From: Actinomycetota bacterium
GTDB taxonomy: Bacteria > Actinomycetota > Thermoleophilia > Gaiellales > Gaiellaceae
DNA length: 11,503 bases
Assembly: GCA_003136795.1 (NCBI GenBank)
Contig: PLDP01000043.1
Span: 13,397-24,899 of the forward strand
Direction of reading: 5' to 3'
The notes under the pieces are model-generated. The model was given only the letters and a program-made list of their open reading frames with translations, was not told the origin of the DNA and ran no database searches. This document shows, piece by piece, positions 1 to 7,052 of this stretch. Position 1 is the stretch's first letter; each line of letters starts with the position of its first letter. Made by a program: the position numbers and the translations under genes.

Positions 1-267
1 GTGAAGATCGAGCGCATGGAGCGCCTCGTCGAGCTGACGCAGCGCCTCGCCCGCGAGCGCAACGAAGCGCGCGTCGGCCGGGTCGAGCAGGTGCTGGTCG
101 AAGGCCCGTCGCGCACCGACCCGGCGGTCCTGCGCGGCCGCACCCGGCGCAACACGATGGTGAACTTCACCGGCGAAGCCGAGGCGGGCGAGTTGGTCGA
201 CGTCCTCGTCGCCGCAGCGACCTCGACAACCCTCCGGGGCGTCCAGCAGGCGCTGGTCGCCGCCTGA
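1..267 (+). CDS. miaB: MiaB, tRNA-2-methylthio-N6-dimethylallyladenosine synthase, C-terminal fragment (TRAM domain)
   Basis: The visible 88 residues are the C-terminal end of MiaB, the radical-SAM enzyme that adds a methylthio group to i6A37 of tRNAs reading UNN codons. The stretch RMERLVELTQR leads into RNEARVGRVEQVLVEGPS and then GRTRRNTMVNF, the usual path from the end of the radical-SAM domain into the RNA-binding TRAM domain (about residues 20-88), closing on ATSTTLRG. The family is about 440 residues long, so the UPF0004 and radical-SAM domains with their cluster cysteines lie upstream of the window. The GTG at base 1 is therefore probably an internal codon, not a start. The stop is TGA at 265-267. 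miaA, which makes the substrate of this enzyme, lies one gene downstream. The identification rests on the TRAM-region wording only. Confidence 0.88.
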   Translation: MKIERMERLVELTQRLARERNEARVGRVEQVLVEGPSRTDPAVLRGRTRRNTMVNFTGEAEAGELVDVLVAAATSTTLRGVQQALVAA

Positions 268-304
268 ACAGGTCCATCACATCCGTTCGTCAGACTTAGG
301 CCCC

Positions 305-1342
305 ATGCGGATCCTCGTCACCGGCTCGTCGGGCCAGATCGGCACCAACCTCGCCCTACGGCTGCTCGAAGACGGGCACGAGGTGTTCGGCGTCGACAAG
401 CGCCCGAACGCCTGGGTCGGCAATGCGTTCCCGACGCTCCTGCAGGATCTCGCCGGCCACTACTCCGCCTTTCTCGGTGGCATCAACGGGGTCGAGTACC
501 CGGAGGTCGATCTCGTCGTCCACCTCGCCGCGCACGCGAAGGTGCATCAACTCGTGCGCCAACCTCATCGTGCGCTCGAGAACACGATCATGACGTTCAA
601 CGTCCTCGAGTTCGCGCGCGGCATGAACCTGCCGATCGTTCACTCCTCCACGCGCGAGGTGTACGGAGACGTCCACCGGTTCGAGGAGTACGCAGAAGAG
701 GCCGCCGACTTCGCCTTCACGGAGAGCCCGTACTCCGCGTCGAAGATCGCAAGCGAAGCGTTCATCTACTCCTACGCGCGCTGTTACGACCTGAAGTACC
801 TGGTCTTCCGCTTCTCGAATGTCTACGGACGTTACGACTCGGACCTCTGGCGGATGGACCGCGTGCTGCCTCTGTGGATGCACCAACTGTCGCGCGGCGA
901 GGCGATCACCATCTACGGCGGAGATCAGAAGGTGCTCGACTTCACGTACGTCGACGATTGCGTCGACGGCATCGCGCTCGGCGTGTACGCGCTCGGCGCG
1001 GGGACGGCCGGCAACGAGACGATCAACCTCGCTTTCGGGCAGGGCAACACACTCGTGCATGCCGCCGACTTGATCGCGAAGGAGCTCGGCGTCGAGCCGA
1101 CAATCAACGCCGCGCCCTCGCTCGTCGGTGAGGTGACGCACTACATCGCCGACGTTCGCAAGGCCCATGAGCTGCTCGACTGGACCCCGAAGACTCCGCT
1201 CGACGACGGCATTCCCAAGGCGGTCGCGTGGTTCAAGGAGTGGCGTGCCGCGCACCCGGACGAGGACCGGCCGTTTGAGCGCCCGCAGGAGTCGGATGAG
1301 CTCGCCCACGGCTTCAAGCAGCCGGCCGGCGCCGGCGCGTAG
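305..1342 (+). CDS. NAD-dependent epimerase/dehydratase (extended SDR, sugar-nucleotide type)
   Basis: This 345-residue protein is a complete extended short-chain dehydrogenase/reductase. The N-terminus has the Rossmann NAD-binding motif GSSGQIG (residues 7-13), with Asp31 at the end of beta-2. It continues with VVHLAAHAKV (71-80), the active-site Ser/Thr in HSSTREVYGD (113-122) and the catalytic pair Tyr143/Lys147 in SPYSASK. RFSNVYGRYDSD (169-180) and LDFTYVDDCVDGI (211-223) are typical of NDP-sugar epimerases and dehydratases such as GalE and RmlB relatives. The likely substrate is a nucleotide sugar for a cell-surface glycan, but the exact reaction cannot be read from the sequence. It begins 37 nt after miaB with only a weak AGG upstream of the ATG. 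Its last 47 nt overlap the start of miaA. Finding such a gene between miaB and miaA is unusual, so its function is probably unrelated to tRNA modification. Confidence 0.88.
   Translation: MRILVTGSSGQIGTNLALRLLEDGHEVFGVDKRPNAWVGNAFPTLLQDLAGHYSAFLGGINGVEYPEVDLVVHLAAHAKVHQLVRQPHRALENTIMTFNVLEFARGMNLPIVHSSTREVYGDVHRFEEYAEEAADFAFTESPYSASKIASEAFIYSYARCYDLKYLVFRFSNVYGRYDSDLWRMDRVLPLWMHQLSRGEAITIYGGDQKVLDFTYVDDCVDGIALGVYALGAGTAGNETINLAFGQGNTLVHAADLIAKELGVEPTINAAPSLVGEVTHYIADVRKAHELLDWTPKTPLDDGIPKAVAWFKEWRAAHPDEDRPFERPQESDELAHGFKQPAGAGA
1287..1291 (+). promoter_or_regulatory. Shine-Dalgarno site fixing the miaA start
   Basis: AGGAG lies 4 nt before the ATG at 1296, inside the end of the upstream epimerase gene. 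The reading frame stays open further upstream, to an ATG at 1167, but those codons give an Arg/Ser-rich translation typical of an out-of-frame shadow. The site therefore supports 1296 as the real start. Confidence 0.65.
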
Positions 1343-2219
1343 CGTCCTCGCGCTCTTCGGCCCGACGGCGTCGGGCAAGACGGCCGTCGCCGGGATTCTC
1401 CGCGAGCGGCTGGGCGCGACCGTGATCTCGGCCGACTCGGCGGCGCTCTATGCCGAGCTGCCGGTAATCACTGCAGCGCCCGACTATCCCGCGCAGCTCG
1501 TTGGCGTGCTTCCGCTGAGCGAGGACGTCTCGGTCGGCGCCTACCAGCGGCTCGCGCACGCCGCGATCGACGAGGCGGAGCTGCCGCTTGTCGTCGGCGG
1601 GACCGGGTTGTATTTCCGCGCCGCGCTCTCCGCCCTCGAGCTGCCGCCGCCGCCGGAGCCGGGGCGGCGCGAGCACTGGCAGCAGGAGGTCGATCGGCTC
1701 GGCCCGGAGGCGGCGCACGCGCTGCTCGCCGAGCGCGACCCGGCGGCGGCCGCCCGCGTCCACGCGAACGACCGCAAGCGGCTCGTGCGCGCCCTCGAGC
1801 TTGCCGAGGCCGGCTCCTCGCTCGCGCCCGCCACGGATCGCCTCTGGACGGAGCAGGCGCGGGTGCCGACGCTCGTCGTGGCACTCGAGCTGCCGCTCGA
1901 CGAGCTCGACCGGCGAATCGACGAGCGGGCACGGGCGATGGCGACGGCCGGCGCCGCCGCAGAGGCAAGGCGGGCTTGGGCCCAGCCGCTCTCGGCCACG
2001 GCGCGCAAGGTGCTCGGCCTGGAGCAGTTCGCCACACTCCCCGAGGCCGAGGCGATCGAGGCGGTGGCCCGAGCAACCCGCAGACTCGCCCGCTATCAGC
2101 GAAAGTGGCTACGTCGGATGCCGGACGTCACCACCCTCGACGGCACACGCACTGCGGAGGAGCTTGCGAATGAGATCGTCGCGTTGGGACGCGCAAGGGA
2201 ACATCTATCTCGTCACTGA
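1296..2219 (+). CDS. miaA: MiaA, tRNA dimethylallyltransferase (divergent)
   Basis: MiaA transfers a dimethylallyl group from DMAPP to N6 of A37 in tRNA, the step before MiaB. From the ATG at 1296 the protein has 307 residues, normal for the family. Visible motifs are the P-loop GPTASGKT (22-29), the catalytic Asp in ISADSAALY (Asp47), VVGGTGLYFRAAL (99-111, with the conserved Thr103) and the C-terminal TRRLARYQRKWLRR (261-274), which matches the usual RQxxWLR region. Several usually conserved stretches are changed. The segment after the Asp reads ELPVITAAP instead of an xDIGTAKP form. The PHHLID-type motif is replaced by PAQLVGV (65-71). The GY(R/K)-type turn is GLEQF (241-245). The fold is clear, but tRNA or DMAPP recognition may be tuned differently. 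It overlaps the epimerase by 47 nt and dapF by 50 nt, so translation is probably coupled. Confidence 0.9.
   Translation: MSSPTASSSRPAPARSVLALFGPTASGKTAVAGILRERLGATVISADSAALYAELPVITAAPDYPAQLVGVLPLSEDVSVGAYQRLAHAAIDEAELPLVVGGTGLYFRAALSALELPPPPEPGRREHWQQEVDRLGPEAAHALLAERDPAAAARVHANDRKRLVRALELAEAGSSLAPATDRLWTEQARVPTLVVALELPLDELDRRIDERARAMATAGAAAEARRAWAQPLSATARKVLGLEQFATLPEAEAIEAVARATRRLARYQRKWLRRMPDVTTLDGTRTAEELANEIVALGRAREHLSRH
2156..2162 (+). promoter_or_regulatory. Strong Shine-Dalgarno site fixing the dapF start
   Basis: GGAGGAG lies 7 nt before the ATG at 2170, inside the miaA coding sequence. It selects 2170 over the many upstream in-frame codons of an open but Arg/Ser-rich shadow frame. 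The choice matters because it makes DapF start exactly at the family N-terminus, with the GN motif at residues 10-11. Confidence 0.75.
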
Positions 2220-2856
2220 GGAGTCGCTGACGCCGGACTCGGTGCGCGCGGAAGTCGGCGACGCAGACGGCATGCTCGAGGTGTTTCGCTGTGGCGACGA
2301 CTGGCTGGAGATCGCGATCTGGAACCCGGACGGCTCGCGCGCGGAGATGTCGGGGAACGGAACGCGTATCGCGGCCCGCTGGCTCGCAGTGCGGACCGGT
2401 GCGACCGAGATTGTGGTTCGCGTGGGCCCGCGTGAGGTGTCGGCGCGCATGCTCGACGACACTCGGGTCGAACAGGACCTCGGTGAGGTGGTCGTCTCCG
2501 AGCCGGAGGAGGCCGGCGGCGTGCGGTTCGTCGCCGTCGATGTCGGCAACCCGCACGCGGTCGTCGAGGGCGACCCGGCCGACCTGCCGCGCATCGGTCC
2601 GCTGCTCGAGGTGCACGAGCGGTTCCCGCGCCGCACCAACGTGCAGGTGGCGCGCGTCGCCGACGACGGCGCGATTGAGGCGCGGGTGTGGGAGCGGGGC
2701 GCGGGAGAGACAGCCTCATCGGGGTCGAGCGCAGTTGCAGTGGCCGCGGCGTTCGGCATCTCCCCGGCGACGATCCGCTTCCCCGGTGGTGAGCTGCTCG
2801 TGCGGCTCGAAGGAACGCGCGCGTTCCTCACCGGGCCCGCGGTCCGGATTGCCTAG
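2170..2856 (+). CDS. dapF: Diaminopimelate epimerase-like protein (DapF) with both catalytic Cys replaced by Ser
   Basis: DapF normally converts LL- to meso-diaminopimelate by a cofactor-free two-base mechanism using two cysteines. This 228-residue protein is shorter than the usual 270-280 but keeps the family landmarks in order: GN (10-11), NPDGSRAEMSGNGTR (52-66), VGNPHAVV (125-132), RRTNVQV (154-160) and ERGAGETASSGSSA (175-188). Both catalytic positions differ. The residue before GNG, Cys in MCGNG of typical enzymes, is Ser61 (TCG, 2350-2352). The Cys of the ACG(S/T)GA motif is Ser184 (TCG, 2719-2721). His129 and Glu175, which normally assist, are kept, as are the substrate-binding Asn residues. 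The change is unlikely to be one sequencing error because both sites differ. It may be a working Ser/Ser epimerase, an enzyme with another activity, or a weak or inactive one. It is convergent with dapD, sharing 4 nt. Confidence 0.85.
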   Translation: MRSSRWDAQGNIYLVTEESLTPDSVRAEVGDADGMLEVFRCGDDWLEIAIWNPDGSRAEMSGNGTRIAARWLAVRTGATEIVVRVGPREVSARMLDDTRVEQDLGEVVVSEPEEAGGVRFVAVDVGNPHAVVEGDPADLPRIGPLLEVHERFPRRTNVQVARVADDGAIEARVWERGAGETASSGSSAVAVAAAFGISPATIRFPGGELLVRLEGTRAFLTGPAVRIA

Positions 2857-3596
2857 CCGCCGATCTCGTATTCGCGCAGCGCGTCGTTCAGCGACGTCTT
2901 CAGGTCGGTCGCCTCGCTGCGCCGGCCGATGATCAGCGCGCACGACAGGTTGTAGGTGCCCGCGGGGAACTCCTTGGGCCGCGTCCCGGGCACGACGATC
3001 GACCGGGGCGGCACATAACCGCGATATTCGACCGGCTCGTCGCCGGTAACGTCGATGATCGGAACGCTCGCCGTCAGCGTGACGTTCGGCGCGAGCACCG
3101 CCTCGCGCCCGATGCGCACGCCTTCGACGACGATGCAGCGCGAGCCGAGGAACGCTCCGTCCTCGACGATCACGGGACGCGCACCCGGCGGCTCGAGCAC
3201 GCCGCCGATCCCGACGCCGCCCGCGAGGTGCACGTTCGCGCCGATCTGCGCGCCGGACCCGACCGTCGCCCAGGTGTCGACCATCGTGTTCGGGCCGACC
3301 CAGGCGCCGATGTTCACGTACGACGGCATGAGCACCACGCCGCGCGAGAGGAACGCTCCGAAGCGGGCGGTCGCGGGCGGCACCACGCGCACGCCGAGCT
3401 TCGCGTAGCCGCTCTTCAGCGGGATCTTGTCGTGATACTCGAACGGTCCGACCTCGCTGGGCTCCATTTCGCGTTCGCGGAAGTAGTCGAGGATCGCGGC
3501 CTGAACGTCGGCGTTGACGCGCCAGTCGTCGCCGTCCGGCTCGGCGACGCGCACGTCACCGCGGGCGAGGGCAGCGATCGTGTCCTGCGTTGTCAT
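2853..3596 (-). CDS. dapD: DapD, tetrahydrodipicolinate N-succinyltransferase
   Basis: DapD uses succinyl-CoA to succinylate tetrahydrodipicolinate, the first committed step of the succinylase route to diaminopimelate. The 247-residue protein contains VRVVPPATARFGAF (69-82), VLMPSYVNIGAWV (88-100), MVDTWATVGSGAQIG (105-119) and NVHLAGGVGIGGVLEP (121-136), followed by VVEGVRIG (156-163). These form the left-handed parallel beta-helix of hexapeptide acyltransferases. Asp107 matches the catalytic Asp, and Glu158 is also conserved. The wording resembles the proteobacterial (E. coli) DapD rather than the longer mycobacterial type, with an N-terminal domain about 30 residues shorter than in E. coli. 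It is the last gene of dapE-dapC-dapD. Its ATG overlaps the dapC stop (ATGA, 3593-3596), which suggests translational coupling. Its TAG stop shares CTAG with the dapF stop. Confidence 0.93.
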   Translation of the reverse strand: MTTQDTIAALARGDVRVAEPDGDDWRVNADVQAAILDYFREREMEPSEVGPFEYHDKIPLKSGYAKLGVRVVPPATARFGAFLSRGVVLMPSYVNIGAWVGPNTMVDTWATVGSGAQIGANVHLAGGVGIGGVLEPPGARPVIVEDGAFLGSRCIVVEGVRIGREAVLAPNVTLTASVPIIDVTGDEPVEYRGYVPPRSIVVPGTRPKEFPAGTYNLSCALIIGRRSEATDLKTSLNDALREYEIGG

Positions 3597-4714
3597 TCCC
3601 GAATGATCTCTGCGGCGCGCTCACATTGCTCCTGCGTCGGCACGAGCGCGAAGCGCACGTAGCCCTCGCCGGCCGGCCCGAAGAACGAGCCCGGTGCGCA
3701 GACGACGCCGTGCTCGAGCAGCCGTCGCGCGAACACCTCGGACGGGCCGCCGACGTCCAGCCACAGATAGAAGGTCGCGGTCGAGCCGGCGAGGCGCAAG
3801 CCCGCGGCTTCGAGTGCCGGCAGCAAGGTCTCGCGCTTGCGGCGATAGATTGCGCGAACGTCTTCGACGTGCGCGTCGTCCGACCACGCGGCGACCGACG
3901 CACGCTGCACGAACTCCTGCGGTGCCGTCCCGACGGTCGGACGGAAGCTCCGCAGCGCGTCGGCGATCTCGGGTGGAGCGCAAACGAACCCGGAGCGGTA
4001 GCCGGTCATCGACGAGCGCTTCGACAACGTGTTGAAGACGACGACGTTCGATCGGTCTTCGACCTGAAGAGCGGAGGCCGGCGGCTTGTCGAACCACAGC
4101 TCCGAGTAGGCCTCGTCCGAGCAGATGAGGAAGCCGTGCTCGCGCGCGCGGGCGGCGAGCTCCTCGTAGAACGAGAGCGGCGCCTCCGCGCCCGTCGGAT
4201 TGTTCGGGTAGCAGACCCAGAAGAGCGCGATCTCGTCCCACGCGTCGAACGCATCGAGATCCGGCAGCCAGCCGTGATCCTCACGCAGCGGCACTTCGGC
4301 GATCGCCCCGCCGGCAAAGAGCGCCCCCCGCTCATACACCGGATACGCCGGCTCGGGGACCGCAACGAGGCGTTTCCCGCCGAGCGCGATCTGCGCGAAC
4401 GAGTAGATCGCCTCCTTCGACCCGAGCGTCGGGACGATCTCGCGGTCCGGGTCGACCGAGACGCCGAAGCGCCGGTCGATCCAGCCGCCCACGGCGCTGC
4501 GCAGCTCGGGCAAACCCGTCGCGCGCGGGTACGACGAGACCTCGTCCACCGAATCGAGCAGCGCCTGGCGGATGAACCCCGGGGTGCGCTCGCGAGGATC
4601 GCCCATGCCGAAGTCGATCACCTCGATCCCGCGGGCCGAGGCCTCGGCCTTCCAGTCGTCGAGCCGGGCGAAGGGATATTGCGCCAGATCCGCGAGGACG
4701 GGAGAGAGCTGCAC
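3593..4714 (-). CDS. dapC: Class I PLP aminotransferase, probable N-succinyldiaminopimelate aminotransferase (DapC)
   Basis: This 373-residue fold-type I aminotransferase probably converts N-succinyl-2-amino-6-ketopimelate to N-succinyl-LL-diaminopimelate using glutamate. It shows IDFGMGDPRERTP (33-45), the SYPRATGLPELR segment (61-72), PNNPTG (170-175, with the cofactor-contacting Asn), SDEAYSELWFD (199-209, with Asp200 and Tyr203), the PLP lysine Lys232 in NTLSKRSSMTGYRSGF, and the carboxylate-binding Arg354 in YVRFALV. Family motifs alone do not separate DapC from other subfamily members. The assignment comes from its place between dapE and dapD, completing the pathway. The start is GTG, 2 nt after the dapE stop, with no strong Shine-Dalgarno sequence, so translation is probably coupled. 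Its stop overlaps the dapD start. Confidence 0.88.
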   Translation of the reverse strand: MQLSPVLADLAQYPFARLDDWKAEASARGIEVIDFGMGDPRERTPGFIRQALLDSVDEVSSYPRATGLPELRSAVGGWIDRRFGVSVDPDREIVPTLGSKEAIYSFAQIALGGKRLVAVPEPAYPVYERGALFAGGAIAEVPLREDHGWLPDLDAFDAWDEIALFWVCYPNNPTGAEAPLSFYEELAARAREHGFLICSDEAYSELWFDKPPASALQVEDRSNVVVFNTLSKRSSMTGYRSGFVCAPPEIADALRSFRPTVGTAPQEFVQRASVAAWSDDAHVEDVRAIYRRKRETLLPALEAAGLRLAGSTATFYLWLDVGGPSEVFARRLLEHGVVCAPGSFFGPAGEGYVRFALVPTQEQCERAAEIIRE

Positions 4715-4716
4715 GC

Positions 4717-5772
4717 TCAGACGCTACCCACGAGGAAGCGCTGAAGCGTGGCGAAGGTCCGCTCGAGCTCCGCGATCTCGACCCGCTCGTCGACCGCGTG
4801 GGCGTAGCGGGTGGCGCCGGGCCCGAGGTTGACGGCGTCGAGGCCGCGAGCGGCGAAGTCGGCGACGTTCGTCCAGGCCTGCTTCGGCTCGACGTCGAGA
4901 CTGCCGGCCGCACGGAGCTGCTCGACGAGCGGTGAGCGCAGCGCCACGTGCGCGGGGGGTGAGTTGGACGTGATCTCGGCGTTCGGGAAGAGCTCGTGGA
5001 TGCGCGCGACGGCGGACTCGGGCGAGCGGTCGGGCGCGTAGCGAAAGTTGATCGTCGCCTCGGCGCGCGCCGGGATCACGTTGGACGCGATGCCCGCGTG
5101 GAGCTGCGTGACCGATACGACCTCGCGAAAGAGCAAGCCTTGGATTTCGACGTCACGCGGCTCGGCGTCGAGCACGGGACGAAGGCGCTCGAGTGCGACG
5201 CCGATCGCGTTCACGCCGAGCCACGGCCGTGCGGAGTGAGCAGAGCGTCCCTCGAAGACGACCTGCGCGTTCAGGTTGCCGAGGCAGCCGAGCTGCAGCG
5301 TGTTGTCGGTCGGCTCGAGGCAGACGACGAGCTGCGCCTCGTCGACGAGGCCGGTGTGCTCGAAGACGCCGGGCAGCGGGTTCTCGGCCGGCCCGAGCTC
5401 CTCGCGCGGGAAGAAGAGAAGCGCGAGGTCGTAGGCGAGCTCGGTCTCGGCCGCCCAGCGGGCGAGCTCGACCATCACCGCCAGCCCGCCCTTCATGTCG
5501 CTGGCTCCGAGCCCCACGACCCACCCGTCCTCGATCCGTCCGGGCAGGTTCGCCTGGGCCGGCACCGTGTCTGTGTGGCCCGCCAAGAGCACGAGCGGCT
5601 TGCCACTGCGTTTGGCGAAGATCACCGACTCACCGTCGGCAAAGCCCTGCTCAAGGGGAACAGCGGAGGTGATGTAGCTGGTCAGCTCCAACTCCGAACC
5701 CGATTCGGACGGGATGTTCACGAGCTCCAGGGCGCGGTCTGCGAGTGCCATAATCGAGACCGATGATTCCAC
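4717..5772 (-). CDS. dapE: DapE, succinyl-diaminopimelate desuccinylase (M20 metallohydrolase)
   Basis: DapE hydrolyses N-succinyl-LL-diaminopimelate to LL-diaminopimelate and succinate using two zinc ions. Metal ligands are visible in LLAGHTDTVP (His66, with catalytic Asp68), LGASDMKGG (bridging Asp92), FPREELGPAE (general base Glu124 and ligand Glu125), CLEPTDN (Glu153) and TRYAHAVDE (His325). A dimerisation domain covers about 165-275 and contains GRSAHSARPWLG. The length from the upstream GTG is 351 residues. The start is uncertain. GTG at 5772 has GGAG 3 nt upstream (closer than ideal) but puts seven codons across the start of hflX. ATG at 5751 gives MALADRALELVNIPS, a natural M20 beginning, but without a clear ribosome site. 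It is the first gene of the minus-strand dap operon and divergent from hflX. Confidence 0.92.
   Translation of the reverse strand: MESSVSIMALADRALELVNIPSESGSELELTSYITSAVPLEQGFADGESVIFAKRSGKPLVLLAGHTDTVPAQANLPGRIEDGWVVGLGASDMKGGLAVMVELARWAAETELAYDLALLFFPREELGPAENPLPGVFEHTGLVDEAQLVVCLEPTDNTLQLGCLGNLNAQVVFEGRSAHSARPWLGVNAIGVALERLRPVLDAEPRDVEIQGLLFREVVSVTQLHAGIASNVIPARAEATINFRYAPDRSPESAVARIHELFPNAEITSNSPPAHVALRSPLVEQLRAAGSLDVEPKQAWTNVADFAARGLDAVNLGPGATRYAHAVDERVEIAELERTFATLQRFLVGSV
5749..5754 (+). promoter_or_regulatory. Possible -10 element for leaderless hflX transcription
   Basis: CATAAT resembles a sigma-70 -10 hexamer and ends 8 nt before the hflX ATG at 5763, so transcription would begin at or next to the start codon. 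There is no recognisable -35 and no good Shine-Dalgarno sequence for hflX, which fits a leaderless message. In this GC-rich stretch an AT-rich hexamer stands out, but the call is weak and rests on one motif. Confidence 0.25.
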
Positions 5773-7052
5773 GTTCTCCGGAGCCCGAGCGCGGGTTCGT
5801 CCTCGCGGTGCTCGGCCAGGGTGCGGACGTGGACGACGAGCTTGCCGAGGTCAAGGAGCTTGCGCGGACGGCGGGCGTCGAGCCGATCGGCGAGATCGTG
5901 CAGCACCGTGCCCGTCCGGCGCAGCGCACGTACGTCGGCAAGGGGAAGCTCGAGGAGCTGAAGCAACTCTTTGAGGAATCGGCCGCCGAGTGCCTGCTCG
6001 TCGACGACGAGCTCGATCCCGCACAGCAGCGATTCCTCGAGAACGCGCTCGACACACGGGTCATCGATCGCACGCAGTTGATCCTCGACATCTTCGCGCA
6101 GCACGCCACGAGCGCCGAGGGGAAGCTTCAGGTCGAGCTCGCGCAGCTCGACTACAACCTCCCGCGCATGCGCGGCATGTGGCAGCACCTGGAGCGGCTC
6201 GGCGGCGGCGTCGGCACGCGCGGCCCCGGCGAGTCGCAGCTCGAGACCGACCGCCGGCTTGCGCGGCACCGCATCACGGTGCTCAAGCGCAAACTGAAGG
6301 ATCTCGAGAAGCAGCGCGCAACGAGGCGCAAGGAGCGCCGGCGCAGCGAAACGCCGACGATCGCGCTTGCGGGATACACGAACGCCGGGAAGTCGACGCT
6401 CCTGAACCGGTTGACCGGATCGGAGGTGTCGGTCGAGAACCAGCTGTTCCACACGCTCGACCCGACGACGCGCGGGTTCGAGCACGACGGTCGCCGCTAT
6501 CTCGTCACCGACACGGTCGGCTTCATCCGCCGTCTGCCACACCAACTTGTCGAGGGCTTCGCAGCGACGCTCGAAGAGACGCTCGTCGCCGACATGGTGC
6601 TGCACGTCGTGGACGCATCGGCACCCGACGACGAACAGGACCGCCAGCGGGAAGCGGTCGACGACGTGCTGCACGAGATCGGTGCCGGGGAGCTGCCGGT
6701 TGAAGTCGTGCTGAACAAGATCGACCGCGTCGATCCGCTCGGTCGCCGCCGCCTGGCAAACCGCTTCCCGGGCGCGCCGCAGGTCTCTGCGCTGAACGGC
6801 GAAGGGATGACCGAGCTCCGGGCCGAGCTCGCACGGCGTTTCGACGACCGTTGGGAGCGCGTGCGGCTGCTCGTGCCCTACGAGGACGGCGGCCGCTTGT
6901 CGGAGCTGTATGCGCTCGGGACGCCGATCGAGGAGCGCGAGGACACGGCAGACGGCGTGCTGATCATCGCCCGCCTGCCGCGCCGCGACTTGCCGCGCTT
7001 CGCGCCGTTCCTGATCGCAGACGCTTCGGACACGCACCGCGAGTCGGCGTGA
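5763..7052 (+). CDS. hflX: HflX, ribosome-associated GTPase
   Basis: HflX binds the 50S ribosomal subunit and splits or rescues stalled ribosomes under stress. The 429-residue protein has the HflX N-terminal domain (about 10-110, with RTYVGKGKLEEL at 55-66 and DDELDPAQQRFLE at 81-93). The LPRMRGMWQHLERLGGGVG segment and GTRGPGESQLETDRR (151-165) follow, then a charged coiled linker (165-195). The GTPase domain has G1 GYTNAGKST (204-212), G2 around TLDPTTR (231-237), G3 DTVGF (250-254), G4 NKID (318-321) and G5 SALNG (342-346). Presence next to miaA and dapF is the common actinobacterial arrangement, here split by the inverted dapE-dapC-dapD operon. It starts head to head with dapE, with no room for a separate promoter region. 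Its TGA overlaps the probable GTG start of dut. Confidence 0.95.
   Translation: MIPRSPEPERGFVLAVLGQGADVDDELAEVKELARTAGVEPIGEIVQHRARPAQRTYVGKGKLEELKQLFEESAAECLLVDDELDPAQQRFLENALDTRVIDRTQLILDIFAQHATSAEGKLQVELAQLDYNLPRMRGMWQHLERLGGGVGTRGPGESQLETDRRLARHRITVLKRKLKDLEKQRATRRKERRRSETPTIALAGYTNAGKSTLLNRLTGSEVSVENQLFHTLDPTTRGFEHDGRRYLVTDTVGFIRRLPHQLVEGFAATLEETLVADMVLHVVDASAPDDEQDRQREAVDDVLHEIGAGELPVEVVLNKIDRVDPLGRRRLANRFPGAPQVSALNGEGMTELRAELARRFDDRWERVRLLVPYEDGGRLSELYALGTPIEEREDTADGVLIIARLPRRDLPRFAPFLIADASDTHRESA

Noticed and set aside
356..1378. Minus-strand open frame antisense to the epimerase
   Set aside because: The plus-strand protein has complete SDR motifs; the antisense translation has none.
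1588..2169. Upstream extension of the dapF frame
   Set aside because: The translation is Arg/Ser-rich shadow of miaA, and a strong GGAGGAG precedes the ATG at 2170 where DapF homology starts.
3590..4744. Long plus-strand open frame antisense to dapC
   Set aside because: Its Arg/Ala/Asp-rich translation has no family motif and mirrors the complete aminotransferase on the other strand; long antisense frames are expected at this GC content.
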